Source: Ruminococcus sp. (lineage in GTDB: Bacteria; Bacillota; Clostridia; Oscillospirales; Acutalibacteraceae). From it: a stretch of DNA of 64,000 nt. The stretch covers positions 107,263 through 171,262 of the forward strand of contig JALELS010000017.1 of NCBI GenBank assembly GCA_022768065.1. Reading direction: 5' to 3'. Below the pieces are notes generated by a model, which was given only the letters and a program-made list of their open reading frames with translations, was not told the DNA's origin and searched no databases. Positions 42,728 to 53,500 of the stretch are shown piece by piece; position 1 is the stretch's first letter, and each line of letters begins with the position of its first letter. Position numbers and translations under genes: made by a program.

Positions 42728-43753
42728 TTAAAACGGAAGATAATGCATAGATGAATTTGTGACAAGCACCGCTACATATCCGATATAAATGCAAAGCATC
42801 AATGCGCCCTGCCAACGGCTGAGCTTTTTGAAAATCAGCGTAGGTATTATGGCTATTGCTATAACGAGCAGGCAAACCGGCATATCGAGGAACGCCGACT
42901 GTTTGCCGACCGTGAGAGTTCCGCCCGACAAAAACGCGCATATCGGAAGAATGAGCGTTAAGTCTATTATGTTGGCGCCTATGATGTTGCCTATGGAAAG
43001 ATCGGACTGTTTCTTAGCAACGGCGGTAAGAGTGGTAACAAGCTCCGGCAAAGACGTGCCTATTGCTATTATGGTAACACCGATTATTGCCTCGGATACG
43101 CCCAAGTGACGGGCAATTACCGTTCCGTCGTCAACGAGCAAATCGGCACCTACGACAACCGCGGCGGCTCCGATTAAAAACTTTACTATGTTAAGAGCCA
43201 TTTGCTTGCCGGTATGTTCGATTTTTTCGTTTCCTTCGGTATCGGACGCCAGAGATTTTTTGCCGGAAATGATATTTTCTATCATAAAGACAACAAATAT
43301 GGCTATCATTATTATGCTCTGCCAGATATTCAAATCAAGGTCATATGAGAAAGCGAAAAGTGCCGCAACCGCGAGAATCATAAGAGAACCCTTGACCGCA
43401 ACCGAACTTCGCTTTATAACCGCAGGCATACACAACACCGAAATACTCATTATAAGACCTATGTTTGCGGTTACGGAACCCACGGCATTACCAATTGCCA
43501 TATCGTTTTGCCCTTTTGCCGCCGCTATCGACGAAACGAGAAGCTCCGGAAGCGTTGTGGCAAAGCTGACTACCGTAGCACCTATTATAAACTTCGGAAT
43601 ACCGGTAGCCTCGGCTATCCAGGTAGCTGCGTCAACAAAAACATCGCCGCCCTTAACTATAAGCACAAGACCTATAATAAACAGTATTACGGCATATATT
43701 ATATTATCTGCCGGTATGTTTATAAGGGACGCGAGCGAACTTGAAATATTCAT
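42728..43753 (-). CDS. Calcium/sodium antiporter of the CaCA family
   Basis: 341 residues with ten hydrophobic helices and the two inverted alpha repeats that bind the cations: GATVVSFATTLPELLVSSIAA with GNAVGSVTANIGLI in the first half, and GVTIIAIGTSLPELVTTLTAV with GNIIGANIIDLTLIL in the second. This matches YrbG-type exchangers that expel Ca2+ in exchange for Na+ or H+. A short TATCCT/AGGATA hairpin lies in the leader and GGAGG precedes the ATG by 7 nt. Monocistronic. Confidence 0.93.
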   Translation of the reverse strand: MNISSSLASLINIPADNIIYAVILFIIGLVLIVKGGDVFVDAATWIAEATGIPKFIIGATVVSFATTLPELLVSSIAAAKGQNDMAIGNAVGSVTANIGLIMSISVLCMPAVIKRSSVAVKGSLMILAVAALFAFSYDLDLNIWQSIIMIAIFVVFMIENIISGKKSLASDTEGNEKIEHTGKQMALNIVKFLIGAAAVVVGADLLVDDGTVIARHLGVSEAIIGVTIIAIGTSLPELVTTLTAVAKKQSDLSIGNIIGANIIDLTLILPICAFLSGGTLTVGKQSAFLDMPVCLLVIAIAIIPTLIFKKLSRWQGALMLCIYIGYVAVLVTNSSMHYLPF

Positions 43754-43887
43754 ACATTTTCCTCCCTGATAATTAGCATATCCTTGCTAGGATAACACTT
43801 AAATATGTTAAAGTCAATAAAAAAGGACGGAAAAGCTAACTGTAATGTAATGAGAATAAGTCTTATACAGCGCAAAAAATTTTGTTG

Positions 43888-43916
43888 TTTACAAATTAAA
43901 TTAAAAATGTTATACT
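43888..43916 (+). promoter_or_regulatory. Predicted promoter of the secreted hydrolase gene
   Basis: TTTACA (43888-43893), 17-nt spacer, TATACT (43911-43916). Confidence 0.6.
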
Positions 43917-43963
43917 TACTTATAATTTATGTGTAAAATACACAAAGCTTGGAGGAGCAAAAA

Positions 43964-46042
43964 ATGAAAAGGTTTTTAGCGGTACTTTTGTCGCTGATAC
44001 TGGCAGCGGGTTCGCTCTCAATAGCGGCCTTTGCGGCAGACGGCAAAAAAGAAAAAGTTTATCCGGTCATTCTCTTACAGGGCTACAGCGGCCCACAGCT
44101 CTTTAATCAGGACACCGGTGAAAAAGCCTGGGGTCTTGACTTTGACAAGGTCAAGGAACACGTTTTAAACGACTACGGCAAGGATCTTGCAAACGGCGCG
44201 AAGGAATATGCAAAAGGCAACGCCGATCCGCTTGTTGACACGCTCGGCACAATTCTTTTCGACGTAATGGACCCAATAGCCTGCAACGCGGACGGTTCGT
44301 CGAAATACAACCTTGACACCTTCCCGAAAGGCGCCGAGGCCACGCGTATGTCTACGCTTATAGCAAACGGTCAGGAAGAGTACATCGGCGAAAAACCCAT
44401 AATGAAAGGCTTTGTCGAAAGGCTCACACAGCAGGGTGTTGAAAACGCCGCCGACTACATATTTATTTACACAAACGACTGGCGCAAAGGTCAGGCTCAG
44501 TACGCAAAAGACATTGACGCATATGTTGACGAAGTAAGAGCCTTAACAGGTTCCGACAAAGTAGATATATACGGTCTTAGTTTCGGCGGCCAGTGCGGCG
44601 CTTCATACCTCTATTATTACGGCAAAGAGGCTAAGGTGCACAAGGCGTGCCTCAACGTACCGGCAATAGGCGGTACCAATATGGTAGGCGACCCGTTACT
44701 CGGCAACGATATAACGCTTGACTTCCCGACCATATTACAGTTTGTTGAAATCGGTTTCCGCTCCGAAGAAGAATGGGAATGGATACTCGAATTCCTTTCG
44801 ACCCTTACGGGCGGATACCAAAATCTCAATACAATAGTCAATCTTGTTGCACAGAGATACATCGTCGATTACATCGACAAATTCGGCAGCATATGGGACT
44901 TTATTCCGCTTAATGTATACGACGAAGTAAAGGCTCGTCTTATAAACGACGGATATGTGGACCCTGTCGAGGCTGCTCCCTTGATAGCGGCTTCCGACGA
45001 ATTCCACTACAACGCGCTCGCAAATATGAGCGAGGGTCTTAAAAGAGCACAAAAAGCCGGCACTCAGATAGCCATAATGTCAAACACGGGCATAAACGGC
45101 GTTACCGGCACATATAAAAACTCCGACTATATAATAGACGTATACACTTCGTCCGGTTCTGCCTGTACTCCCCTCGGAGAGCAGTTCCCCGAAGATTACA
45201 CTCCCGTCGGAACACAGTGTAACAATAAAAAGCATTGGCACATCTCTCCCGACAGAGATATAGACGCAACATGCTCATATCTCCCCGAAAACACATGGTT
45301 TATAAAGGGTCAGTTCCACGGGCAGAGCAACTGGGACTCATACTCACGTGAATTTATACTTGAATTTATGTTCGGTGACAGCATAAAGGACATATACTCA
45401 AATCCGAAATATCCGCAGTTTGAGCTTGCCCAAAACCCGGCGGACGGTCTCTATATGAGATTTAACAACACAAATTCCGGATTCCACTCATCAAAGGATA
45501 CGGCATTGGTATTCACAAATCTTTCGGAGCAGTATTCGATAGATATTCTTGACATTTCGGCTAAGGGCTTCAACCTTTCGCCGGAGTACAATTCATACAC
45601 CGGAATAGGCGCAGGCCGCACGGCAGTCATTTCAATGACCGACTACTGCAATGCTAAAATCACTCAGCCTATCAGCATAAAAGTAAGGTACCGTCTCAAC
45701 AGTCCGCAAAGGCTCATAAAGGAAAAAACGTTTACCTTTACGCACTTAAATGACGACGAACTCAAGGATTATCCGTTTATGAACGACGCCGCAAAGCTTG
45801 TAATTGACGAAAACGAGCCTGCGCCCGTAACGGAAACCTCACCCGCGGATACAACGGAAAATACGACGGAGCTTATCGAAGAAACCGCCGAAACAAGACT
45901 TTCGGGCGGCGAAAATAAGACATCGTCGAGAATACCCAAAACAGGAAGCGCAAAGCGCGGCATAGCGCTATCGTCCTTTGCAGTTATTACGGCGGCAGCC
46001 GCGGCAGGTGTTATAATCAAAAAGAAAAAAGAAGAAGCCTGA
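43964..46042 (+). CDS. Secreted alpha/beta-hydrolase (lipase/LCAT-like) with a C-terminal sorting-type signal
   Basis: 692 residues. A signal peptide (cleavage probably after AAFA, residue 24) leads to an alpha/beta-hydrolase core: VYPVILLQGYSG, DYIFIYTNDWRKGQAQYAKDI, and the nucleophile elbow YGLSFGGQCG with Ser206, as in lecithin:cholesterol acyltransferase-like lipases. The C-terminal region carries a beta domain, a Thr/Glu-rich stretch (about 630-655) and RIPKTGSAKRG followed by a hydrophobic helix and KKKKEE, a variant of the LPxTG wall-anchoring signal. GGAGGAG precedes the ATG. The substrate is not known; it is likely displayed on the cell surface. Confidence 0.8.
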   Translation: MKRFLAVLLSLILAAGSLSIAAFAADGKKEKVYPVILLQGYSGPQLFNQDTGEKAWGLDFDKVKEHVLNDYGKDLANGAKEYAKGNADPLVDTLGTILFDVMDPIACNADGSSKYNLDTFPKGAEATRMSTLIANGQEEYIGEKPIMKGFVERLTQQGVENAADYIFIYTNDWRKGQAQYAKDIDAYVDEVRALTGSDKVDIYGLSFGGQCGASYLYYYGKEAKVHKACLNVPAIGGTNMVGDPLLGNDITLDFPTILQFVEIGFRSEEEWEWILEFLSTLTGGYQNLNTIVNLVAQRYIVDYIDKFGSIWDFIPLNVYDEVKARLINDGYVDPVEAAPLIAASDEFHYNALANMSEGLKRAQKAGTQIAIMSNTGINGVTGTYKNSDYIIDVYTSSGSACTPLGEQFPEDYTPVGTQCNNKKHWHISPDRDIDATCSYLPENTWFIKGQFHGQSNWDSYSREFILEFMFGDSIKDIYSNPKYPQFELAQNPADGLYMRFNNTNSGFHSSKDTALVFTNLSEQYSIDILDISAKGFNLSPEYNSYTGIGAGRTAVISMTDYCNAKITQPISIKVRYRLNSPQRLIKEKTFTFTHLNDDELKDYPFMNDAAKLVIDENEPAPVTETSPADTTENTTELIEETAETRLSGGENKTSSRIPKTGSAKRGIALSSFAVITAAAAAGVIIKKKKEEA

Positions 46043-46061
46043 TATAATTTAAGATAAAAGA

Positions 46062-46101
46062 ACACCCCTTGAGCACTCAAAGTGCCCAAGGGGTGTGTTT
46101 T
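46062..46101. terminator. Strong terminator after the hydrolase gene
   Basis: ACACCCCTTG (46062-46071) pairs with CAAGGGGTGT (46087-46096), with an inner GCAC/GTGC stem, then GTTTTGTTTG. It may also end the converging recD2 transcript. Confidence 0.88.
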
Positions 46102-46133
46102 GTTTGCTCTTTAAAAAAATCGGTTTAACTCTT

Positions 46134-48371
46134 TTAAATCCCCGTTGTACCGAGAATTGCGGGAGCGGTATCGTTAAGCAACAACTTTTTCAGCGCCGAA
46201 TAGCGGCGTGTTTTTTTATCGTTCGCCGCCATTTTCATAACCTCGTCTTTAGTGCCGACAATTATCATAAGCTCCTTTGCCCTTGTCACAGCCGTATAAA
46301 GAAGATTTCTGTAACAAAGCTGCGGTATAACATTTACAACAGGCATTATAACCGCTTTAAATTCGCTGCCCTGACTTTTATGTACGGTGACGGCATATGC
46401 GAGCTCAAGCTCCGTCATCTGCTCCTTGGCATACAACGCGGTGCGGTCGTCAAATCTTATTGAGGCGGTCTCGCTTTTAGGATCTATTTTTTCCACTATG
46501 CCGATGTCGCCGTTGAAAATACCGTCGCCCGACTCTTTATCGCTGTCCCAATGGATATCGTAATTATTTTTTATCTGCATTACCTTGTCGCCCTCACGGA
46601 AAAGGCGGAAGCCCGAATTCAGCTCGTTCTTTTCGTCCGACGGCGGATTTACAAGCGCCTGAAGTATTTTATTGAGATTGACCGTTCCGACTTCGCCCTT
46701 TTTTGACGGACAAAGCACCTGTATATCCCTAAGCGGCGAATACGAATATGCGCGAGGCAGTCTTTCCGCATAAAGCTCCGCTATGGTTCTTGCCGCAAGC
46801 GCCGGGGTCTGCCGTTCCATTAAAAAGAAGTCGCCGTCTTTGCGGTCGGTGACAATATCCTGACCGTCGACTATGCGGTGGGCGTTTGTAACTATAAGGC
46901 TGCCCATAGACTGACGAAAGACCTCTTTAAGCTCAACCACCGGCAAAAGGCGCGACTCTATCATATCCTGAAGTACGTTGCCTGCGCCGACGGGCGGCAG
47001 CTGATCCGAGTCGCCGAGCATTATAAGACGGCAGCCGAGAGGCAGTGCGTTTAAAAGGCTTGCAAAAAGGCTTATATCCACCATGGAAAGCTCATCTACT
47101 ATAAGGGCTTCACATTCAAGCGGATTGCGGATATTACGTTTGAAGGTGGGTCTGTCGTGCTCGTCCCACTCAACCTCAAGAAGCCGGTGAATTGTTTTTG
47201 CCTCTTTACCCGTAAGCTCCGTCATCCTTTTGGCGGCACGTCCCGTAGGAGCCGCAAGACAAATCTCAAGTCCTTCGTTCTCAAAAAGCCTGAGTATTCC
47301 CTTGAGAGTAGTGGTTTTACCTGTGCCGGGACCTCCGGTCAAAATAAGTATGCCTTTATTTACCGCGGTTTTTATAGCGAGCTTTTGCTTTTCGGCATAC
47401 ACTATATTATCCGCTTTTTCAATCTTTTCTATTTCGCTGTCAAGCGCCGAATGTCCTGCCGGCGGAAAATTCAAAAGCACCTTTATGCGGTCGCTTATGC
47501 TTTTTTCGTCACGGAACGCCTGAGTGAGAAAAACATATTCCTTATCGCCGAAAGCTTTTGAAACAAGTCTGTTTTCGCGGCAAAGCTCGTCCGTCATTAT
47601 ATCGGCGGTATCGGTATTGGTGTTCAAGAATTCGGCAGCCACACGCAGGAGCTTATCGCGCGGTATACAGGTATGACCGTCGGCATATAAATTATGCCTC
47701 AAAATGTGCTCTATACCGGCTTTTATCCTGTACGAATCCTCGGGTCTGTGCGGAAGATTGTCGGCGATTGTTTCGACGCGGTCAAACGGTACGCCGACGT
47801 CGGGTGAGCAGAGAACATACGGATTTTCGGTAACCTTTCCCACTACATCGCTGCCGAACGCCTTGTATGCGGCAATGCACTCGCGCGGACTGATGCCGTA
47901 TGATTCCAGCGTCATTGTGATACTGCGTATCGCAAACTGACTGCGGTACGCCTCGCAGATTTTTTCCGCTCTCTCGGGCGAAATCCCCTTGACCTTTGAC
48001 AGCATTTCGGGATTGTTTTCGAGATAATCAAACGCCTTTTCGCCGAACATATCTATAATGCGCTCAGCCGTAGCTTTGCCTATCCCCTTTATTGCGCCTG
48101 CCGAGAGGTAGCTGTACAGCTGCTCGGTATTCACGGGCATATTGCGCTCAAACGCCTCTACCTTAAACTGCCTGCCGAATGTTGTATGATAGGTCCATTC
48201 GCCTTGAAGCTTTACCGTTTCGCCGACGGAAATATCGGAAAATACGCCGACGGCCGTGACAAGATCGTCATCACAGCCGACGGAAAGCACTGTATAGCCG
48301 TTTTGCTCATTTCTGAACTTTACATCCTCTACGGTACCCTCAATTATCACTTTTTCGGGAGTTTCGCTCAT
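46134..48371 (-). CDS. recD2: ATP-dependent RecD2-like DNA helicase
   Basis: 745 residues. An N-terminal OB fold and helix-hairpin-helix segment (SAGAIKGIGKATAERIIDMFG) precede the superfamily 1B helicase core with Walker A GGPGTGKTTTLKG, motif Ia APTGRAAKRM, motif II VDELSMVD, motif III LGDSDQLPPVGAG and the C-terminal AVTVHKSQGSEF and YTAVTRAKELM. RecD2 is a 5'-3' helicase in DNA repair in bacteria that lack RecBC. The ATG overlaps the upstream small gene by 4 nt. Confidence 0.95.
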   Translation of the reverse strand: MSETPEKVIIEGTVEDVKFRNEQNGYTVLSVGCDDDLVTAVGVFSDISVGETVKLQGEWTYHTTFGRQFKVEAFERNMPVNTEQLYSYLSAGAIKGIGKATAERIIDMFGEKAFDYLENNPEMLSKVKGISPERAEKICEAYRSQFAIRSITMTLESYGISPRECIAAYKAFGSDVVGKVTENPYVLCSPDVGVPFDRVETIADNLPHRPEDSYRIKAGIEHILRHNLYADGHTCIPRDKLLRVAAEFLNTNTDTADIMTDELCRENRLVSKAFGDKEYVFLTQAFRDEKSISDRIKVLLNFPPAGHSALDSEIEKIEKADNIVYAEKQKLAIKTAVNKGILILTGGPGTGKTTTLKGILRLFENEGLEICLAAPTGRAAKRMTELTGKEAKTIHRLLEVEWDEHDRPTFKRNIRNPLECEALIVDELSMVDISLFASLLNALPLGCRLIMLGDSDQLPPVGAGNVLQDMIESRLLPVVELKEVFRQSMGSLIVTNAHRIVDGQDIVTDRKDGDFFLMERQTPALAARTIAELYAERLPRAYSYSPLRDIQVLCPSKKGEVGTVNLNKILQALVNPPSDEKNELNSGFRLFREGDKVMQIKNNYDIHWDSDKESGDGIFNGDIGIVEKIDPKSETASIRFDDRTALYAKEQMTELELAYAVTVHKSQGSEFKAVIMPVVNVIPQLCYRNLLYTAVTRAKELMIIVGTKDEVMKMAANDKKTRRYSALKKLLLNDTAPAILGTTGI

Positions 48372-48700
48372 TTCAAATATTCCTCTAAATCCTCGGCGGT
48401 AAAAAGATATATACCGTTTGTTTCGCGGCAGATATTTTGGCAGCCGAGTCTTTCTTTTTCGGTCATTCCCGTGTCAAGCACTATGACTTTACCGTAGTCC
48501 TCATCGCCTATGAGATTCATTTTCATTCTCGCGGCGTACACCGCGGCGGAAACATTTTTTCCGCAGTGCTTAGACGGGATAAGTACAAAGTATTCGTATT
48601 TTGCTTTCAGCAGCAGTTTTAACAACACGGCATATACTACGGCAAAGACGCCCAAAATTATAAGCCCCACAAAAACCGCGCCGAAAAAGCCCTCTAACAT
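48368..48700 (-). CDS. Single-helix membrane protein of unknown function
   Basis: 110 residues from the ATG at 48700, which follows GGGGTGG by about 5 nt. One long hydrophobic segment (residues 5-30) is followed by a soluble domain of about 75 residues with alternating strands and helices (YEYFVLIPSKHCG, YGKVIVLDTGMTEKE, GIYLFTAEDLEEYLK), which looks like a small alpha/beta fold. No family recognised. It overlaps recD2 by 4 nt and is translationally coupled to it, with the RNase P RNA gene immediately upstream. Confidence 0.65.
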   Translation of the reverse strand: MLEGFFGAVFVGLIILGVFAVVYAVLLKLLLKAKYEYFVLIPSKHCGKNVSAAVYAARMKMNLIGDEDYGKVIVLDTGMTEKERLGCQNICRETNGIYLFTAEDLEEYLK

Positions 48701-48739
48701 TAAAACCACCCCATATCATCATATGAGGCGGGAAAAAAA

Positions 48740-49071
48740 GAGTGAGCAGCCGTGTAAGCCGAGTTCTGTCGTTTAAAGCAGTTATCTGTCTAGGCGTACC
48801 GTTGCCGGCACGCTCAAGCCATCCTTCGAAGTATTTGCCCAGCTGACAACTTCGGTCGATGTTGCATCGGGTAGGGTTTGCCTGGCAATGCCGTTACCGA
48901 CATTCCGGTGAGCTCTTACCTCGCCATTCCACCCTTACCGCAAAAGCGGCGGTATATTTCTATGCACTGTCCCGGAGGTCACCCTCGGCGGCCGTTAGCC
49001 GTTACCCTGCTGTATGATGCTCGGACTTTCCTCATCGCGCAAAGCGCTCCGCAACTGCCCGGGCTGCTCAC
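48740..49071 (-). ncRNA. rnpB: RNase P RNA, bacterial class A
   Basis: About 332 nt, the catalytic RNA that matures tRNA 5' ends. The two ends pair (GTGAGCAGCC at 49062-49071 with GGCTGCTCAC at 48742-48751, helix P1). The universally conserved blocks GAGGAAAGTCCGAGC (near the 5' end) and ACAGAACTCGGCTTAC (near the 3' end) are present, as are the P7-P11 core elements and GGTAAGAGCTCACC. A T-rich run follows the 3' end on the minus strand. Confidence 0.97.
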
Positions 49072-49077
49072 ATAAAT

Positions 49078-49106
49078 ATTTTATTATATTAACCTCGGCT
49101 TGTCAA
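49078..49106 (-). promoter_or_regulatory. Promoter of rnpB, overlapping the uxaC stop
   Basis: Minus strand TTGACA (49101-49106), 17-nt spacer, TAAAAT (49078-49083), with the RNA beginning about 7 nt later. The -35 element contains the uxaC stop codon (49103-49105). Confidence 0.75.
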
Positions 49107-50500
49107 ATGCCAAAGTAAGCCGCGGCGTTGTTATATGATATATCCTCTGCAACCTTTTTAAGAAATTCCGTGTCGTGCGGATATTTTCCCTCTTCGACGA
49201 GGTCGCCGATGTATTCGCAGAGAATACGTCTGAAATACTCGTGTCGCGGATATGACAAAAAGCTTCTCGAATCGGTAACCATACCGATGAATTTGCCGAG
49301 GCAGCCGAGATTTGCGAGCGTCGCAAGCTGTTTTCTCATTCCGTCGTAATTGTCGTTGAACCACCACGCCGCTCCGTACTGTATTTTTGAATAATTGCCG
49401 CTGCCCTGGAAATTGCCTATCATAGAGCCGTATACGAAATTGTCCCGCGGGTTGAGATTAAAGAGAACGGTCTTGGGGAGGGAATTTTCCCTGTCAAGCG
49501 AATCGAGGAATTTTGAAAGCCCCGAAGCCGTATTGCAATCGTCTATCGAATCGAAGCCCGAATCGGCTCCGATTTTTTCAAACATTCTTGTGTTGTTGTT
49601 GCGAAGAGCGCCTACGTGCAACTCCATAACCCATCCGCACGACGCATATTCTTTGGCGAGCTCCGTAAGAAGGTCCGTCTTGTAGCAGTCGCTCTCGAAT
49701 ACCGTCAGTTTCTCGCCTGCCGCACCCTTTTTGAATATCTCTTGGAGCTCCTCTTTTTCGCATCGTGCATACGGTATATATGAAAACGAGTGGTCGCTGG
49801 CAAGGCAGCCGACGGAATCAAAATATCTTATTCTGTCTTTAAGAACTTTTTTTAACGTCTCATAGGAATCTATTTTCACGCCTGCCGTATTTTCCAGCTT
49901 TGACAGCCACGGCACAAATGCCGGCGAATCTATACCGAGAGCCTTTTCGGGACGGAACGCCGGGAGTACGCGGCATGAAAAGCTCTTATCCTTTGCCAAA
50001 AGCTTATGGTATTCGAGGGTGTCGGCAGGGTCGTCTGTCGTGCAGACGCACACAACGCCTGATTTTTCAATAAGCTCACGTGGCGAAAAACCGCCTTTTT
50101 TTATTTTTGCGTTGCATTTTTCCCATATCTCGTCGCATGTTTCGGGAGACAGCGTTTTATAAATTCCGAAATATCTTTGCAGTTCAAGGTGAGTCCAATG
50201 ATAAAGCGGATTACCTATAAGATAGGGCATGGTTTTTGCCCACGCTTTAAACTTATCGTAGCCGTCGGCGTCGCCCGTGATGTATTTTTCGTCAATGCCG
50301 AACGAACGCATGGCGCGCCATTTGTAGTGGTCATACGAAAGCCACAGCTCGGCTATATCGTCGGGATTTTTGTTTTCGTATATCTCTTTCGGCGACAGGT
50401 GGCAATGCCAATCGAATATAGGCATTTCTTTTGCCGCCCGAAACAGCTCTTTTGCGGTATCGGTTGACAGTAAAAAGTCGTCGTCCATAAATTTTTTCAT
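49103..50500 (-). CDS. uxaC: Glucuronate isomerase
   Basis: 465 residues. Converts D-glucuronate to D-fructuronate (and galacturonate to tagaturonate). The N-terminal PIFDWHCHLSPKEIYENK carries the metal-binding HxH, and the typical HWTHLELQRYFGIYKTL, CTTDDPADTLEYH, and VTDSRSFLSYPRHEYFRRILC blocks follow. The ATG at 50500 is preceded by AAAGGAT about 11 nt upstream. It lies 39 nt downstream of a GH38 mannosidase on the same strand, and no other uronate gene (uxuA, uxaB, kdgK) is in the window. Confidence 0.95.
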   Translation of the reverse strand: MKKFMDDDFLLSTDTAKELFRAAKEMPIFDWHCHLSPKEIYENKNPDDIAELWLSYDHYKWRAMRSFGIDEKYITGDADGYDKFKAWAKTMPYLIGNPLYHWTHLELQRYFGIYKTLSPETCDEIWEKCNAKIKKGGFSPRELIEKSGVVCVCTTDDPADTLEYHKLLAKDKSFSCRVLPAFRPEKALGIDSPAFVPWLSKLENTAGVKIDSYETLKKVLKDRIRYFDSVGCLASDHSFSYIPYARCEKEELQEIFKKGAAGEKLTVFESDCYKTDLLTELAKEYASCGWVMELHVGALRNNNTRMFEKIGADSGFDSIDDCNTASGLSKFLDSLDRENSLPKTVLFNLNPRDNFVYGSMIGNFQGSGNYSKIQYGAAWWFNDNYDGMRKQLATLANLGCLGKFIGMVTDSRSFLSYPRHEYFRRILCEYIGDLVEEGKYPHDTEFLKKVAEDISYNNAAAYFGI

Positions 50501-50539
50501 CTTAAGCACTATCCTTTCAGGCAGAAAAAACAATCTGTT

Positions 50540-53500
50540 TTATTTCAGCTTTAAAGTTACTATTTCAAACGGTTTTAACGTCAGATTTACCGTTCTGCCG
50601 TGTTTTCGGAGTTTTCTCTCTTCGTTTTCGAGAAGGTCGGTAAGATAAACTTCGTCAAAATCAAAACCGAATGTGAGATTAACATTTGTACGTGAATTAT
50701 TGCACTCATACAACCTCACTATTACGCCGTCGCCGTTCTCGGCATTTTTCACGGTCTCGCAGACTACGTTATCGGCATCCGACGACAAAAGGGAATATTC
50801 TTCGGGAAGAGAGCCGTTTTGACTGCCGATTTTTTGCGCCTCAAGCGGAGAATTGAGAAGATAGGCGAGCTTTACCGTGCCTGCCGCTCTGAAATCGCCG
50901 CTGTGCGGAAACAGCGAATATGTAAACTCGTGCCTGCATTTATCGGCGTCGGGATTGGGATATGTTCCGCACTTAATCAGCGTAAGGCGAATAACCGAGT
51001 CGTGAATATCATAGCCGTACTTGCAGTCGTTTAAGAGGCTTACGCCGTAGCCGTATTCGGAAAGGTCGGCGAATTTATGCGCACACACCTCAAACTTTGC
51101 CGCGTCCCAGCTTGTGTTTTTGTGTGTCGGTCTTTCAACCGTGCCGAATTGTATGTCATATACGGCTTTATCGGCATTGATGTCTACGGGGAAAGCGGTT
51201 TTAAGCAGTATATGGCTTTCTTTCCAGTCAATATCGTTTTCAAAGTCGATTTTCGGCGTGTTTTCATAGAGCCATATGCGCTGTACTATGGTACTTGAGA
51301 GGAACTTTCTCGTTATCTCGACGCCGGCTCTGACACCGTCGGACAGCGGCTTTATTGACGCCGCGGAATTAATCTCCCATGACTTGTCGGTATAGTAATT
51401 GCTTATCTCCCAGTTATCGTAGTCACGCGGAATATCTTCGTAAGCCGTAAGCACATTTCCGCGCTCGCCCTTTTTGAGCACCTCGCGCTTATTTTTCTTA
51501 TCAAACAGAGAAGAAAACGCTCCGGTCTTATCAAGCTTTATTTTAAAGAACCTGTTTTCAAGGGTTTTATCGGTCACCTTTACGGAATTCGTATCGCAAA
51601 CATCGGTTACGATTTTATACCCTTTGGACGGAATATTTTTAACGTACACGGTTTTGCCGTCAAGCTTTGTTTCGCCGCTCGCCTCAAAGGAATTCGGATT
51701 AAAGACGAGCACTCCGCCGCATGTGTTTATATTTTCCGCAACGGCGGTTTCGGCGTCGCGTTTGATTTTTTTGCCCGTTTCGCCGATTTTCTCATACTGT
51801 CGGCGCGAGACCTCATACACTTCCTTTATTGATGAGCCGGGTATTATATCGTGGAACTGATTTAAAAGTATTGTCTCCCAACCGTCATGAAGAGCCGCCT
51901 TCGGGTACTCTCTGCCGAGCAGTTTTTGCGCCGTTACCGACAGCATTTCGGCATTTTCATACAAAAACTCGCTTTGACGGTTGAACTTTTTATTCTGCGC
52001 CATGGAGGTATAGGTTCCGCGGTGATATTCAAGATACAGTTCGCCCTGCCAACAAGGAGTTTTCGGATTTTTTTCGGCTCTCTTTTTTATTCTCTCAAGG
52101 AACGAACCGGCAAATTCCATTTTGGCGCACGGTACTCCCGAAACGCCCTTTTTCAGCACATCGTAATATTCAAGGTCTTTTCTTATGGGTCCGCCGCCGC
52201 CGTCGCCGTAGCCGAAGGTTATCATCACTTCGTTGTTTATATCCTTTTGCTGATATCGGTCGTATCCGCCTATGAGCTGGCAAGGATTGAGCTTTGCGTT
52301 ATAAGTGACATTTGTCGCCGGCTTTTTGCCGCGCTCTTTATCCTGCGCGGTCATTAAATACGTGAATACATCGGTGCCGTCTATACCTTTCCAGAAGAAT
52401 GTATCATACGGCATTTTATCGGTCTCGCTCCACCCTATTTTGGAGGTTACGAATTTATCGACGCCGCTCTTGCGGAGGATTTGCGGCAATGCCGCGGAAT
52501 AACCGAATACGTCGGGGAGCCAAAGCACCTTTGAATCAACGCCGAATTCGTTTTTGAAGAAGCTCTTGCCGTATAATATCTGCCTTACAAGGCTCTCGCC
52601 CGACGACAGATTGCAGTCAGCCTCTACCCACATGGCGCCCTCGACTTCCCATCTGCCGAGGCGTACCATTTCTTTTACCTCGGCGTAAAGCTCGGGGCTC
52701 TCCTCTTTCAGGAATTTATAGAGCTGTGCCTGGCTCGACATAAACTTGTATTCGGGATATTTTTTCATAAGCTCCAGCACCGTGGAGAAAGAGCGCAGCA
52801 CCTTTTCCCTTGTCTGTGCAAGAGTCCAGAGCCAAGCCACATCTATATGCGTATGGCCTATGCAGACGGCGTTTACGTCTTCTTTTTTGCAGTATTTGCC
52901 GTAAAATTCCCTGTCGAGATATGCTTCGGCAGCATCTGCGGAGTCAAGAAATTCTTTTGAGCCGGGCACGCGCATATCAATGAGATTTATTGCGCCGATA
53001 ACATAGTTTTCAATATCGACATAGACCTTTTCATACGGTTCGTGGTAAAGCGTGACTTCATACGGCACGGCAATTTTATAATACAGGCGGCGCGCGTTTT
53101 CGTAATATGCGTTGAGAGTTACGTTAAAATCAAGCAGACAGTCGTTTCTGCCGGAATAAGCGTAAAGGAATATATCGTATTCGTCCTTTGCGTTGTCAAG
53201 GAATATTTCGCGGTGATTTACATCGAGACCCTGCTGCAATTTGCCGTCGACATATGCTATAAACTGAGGATTTACCGCGTCCCAGCCGTCAAGCTGAGTG
53301 GAGACGGTAAGCTCAAGATTTTTGCCTGTCAGTTCTTTCGGAACAATCAGTTTTTTACAAAACCAAGCGTGCGAATCGTATTTTCCGCCCCAGCGGTCGC
53401 TTTGTGCGAACTCTCTGAAAGAGCCGTCGATTTCAGGCAAAGAATTGCCCTTTTTATATCCGCACGGTTTATATAAAAATCCATCGATTTTTTCGCTGTA

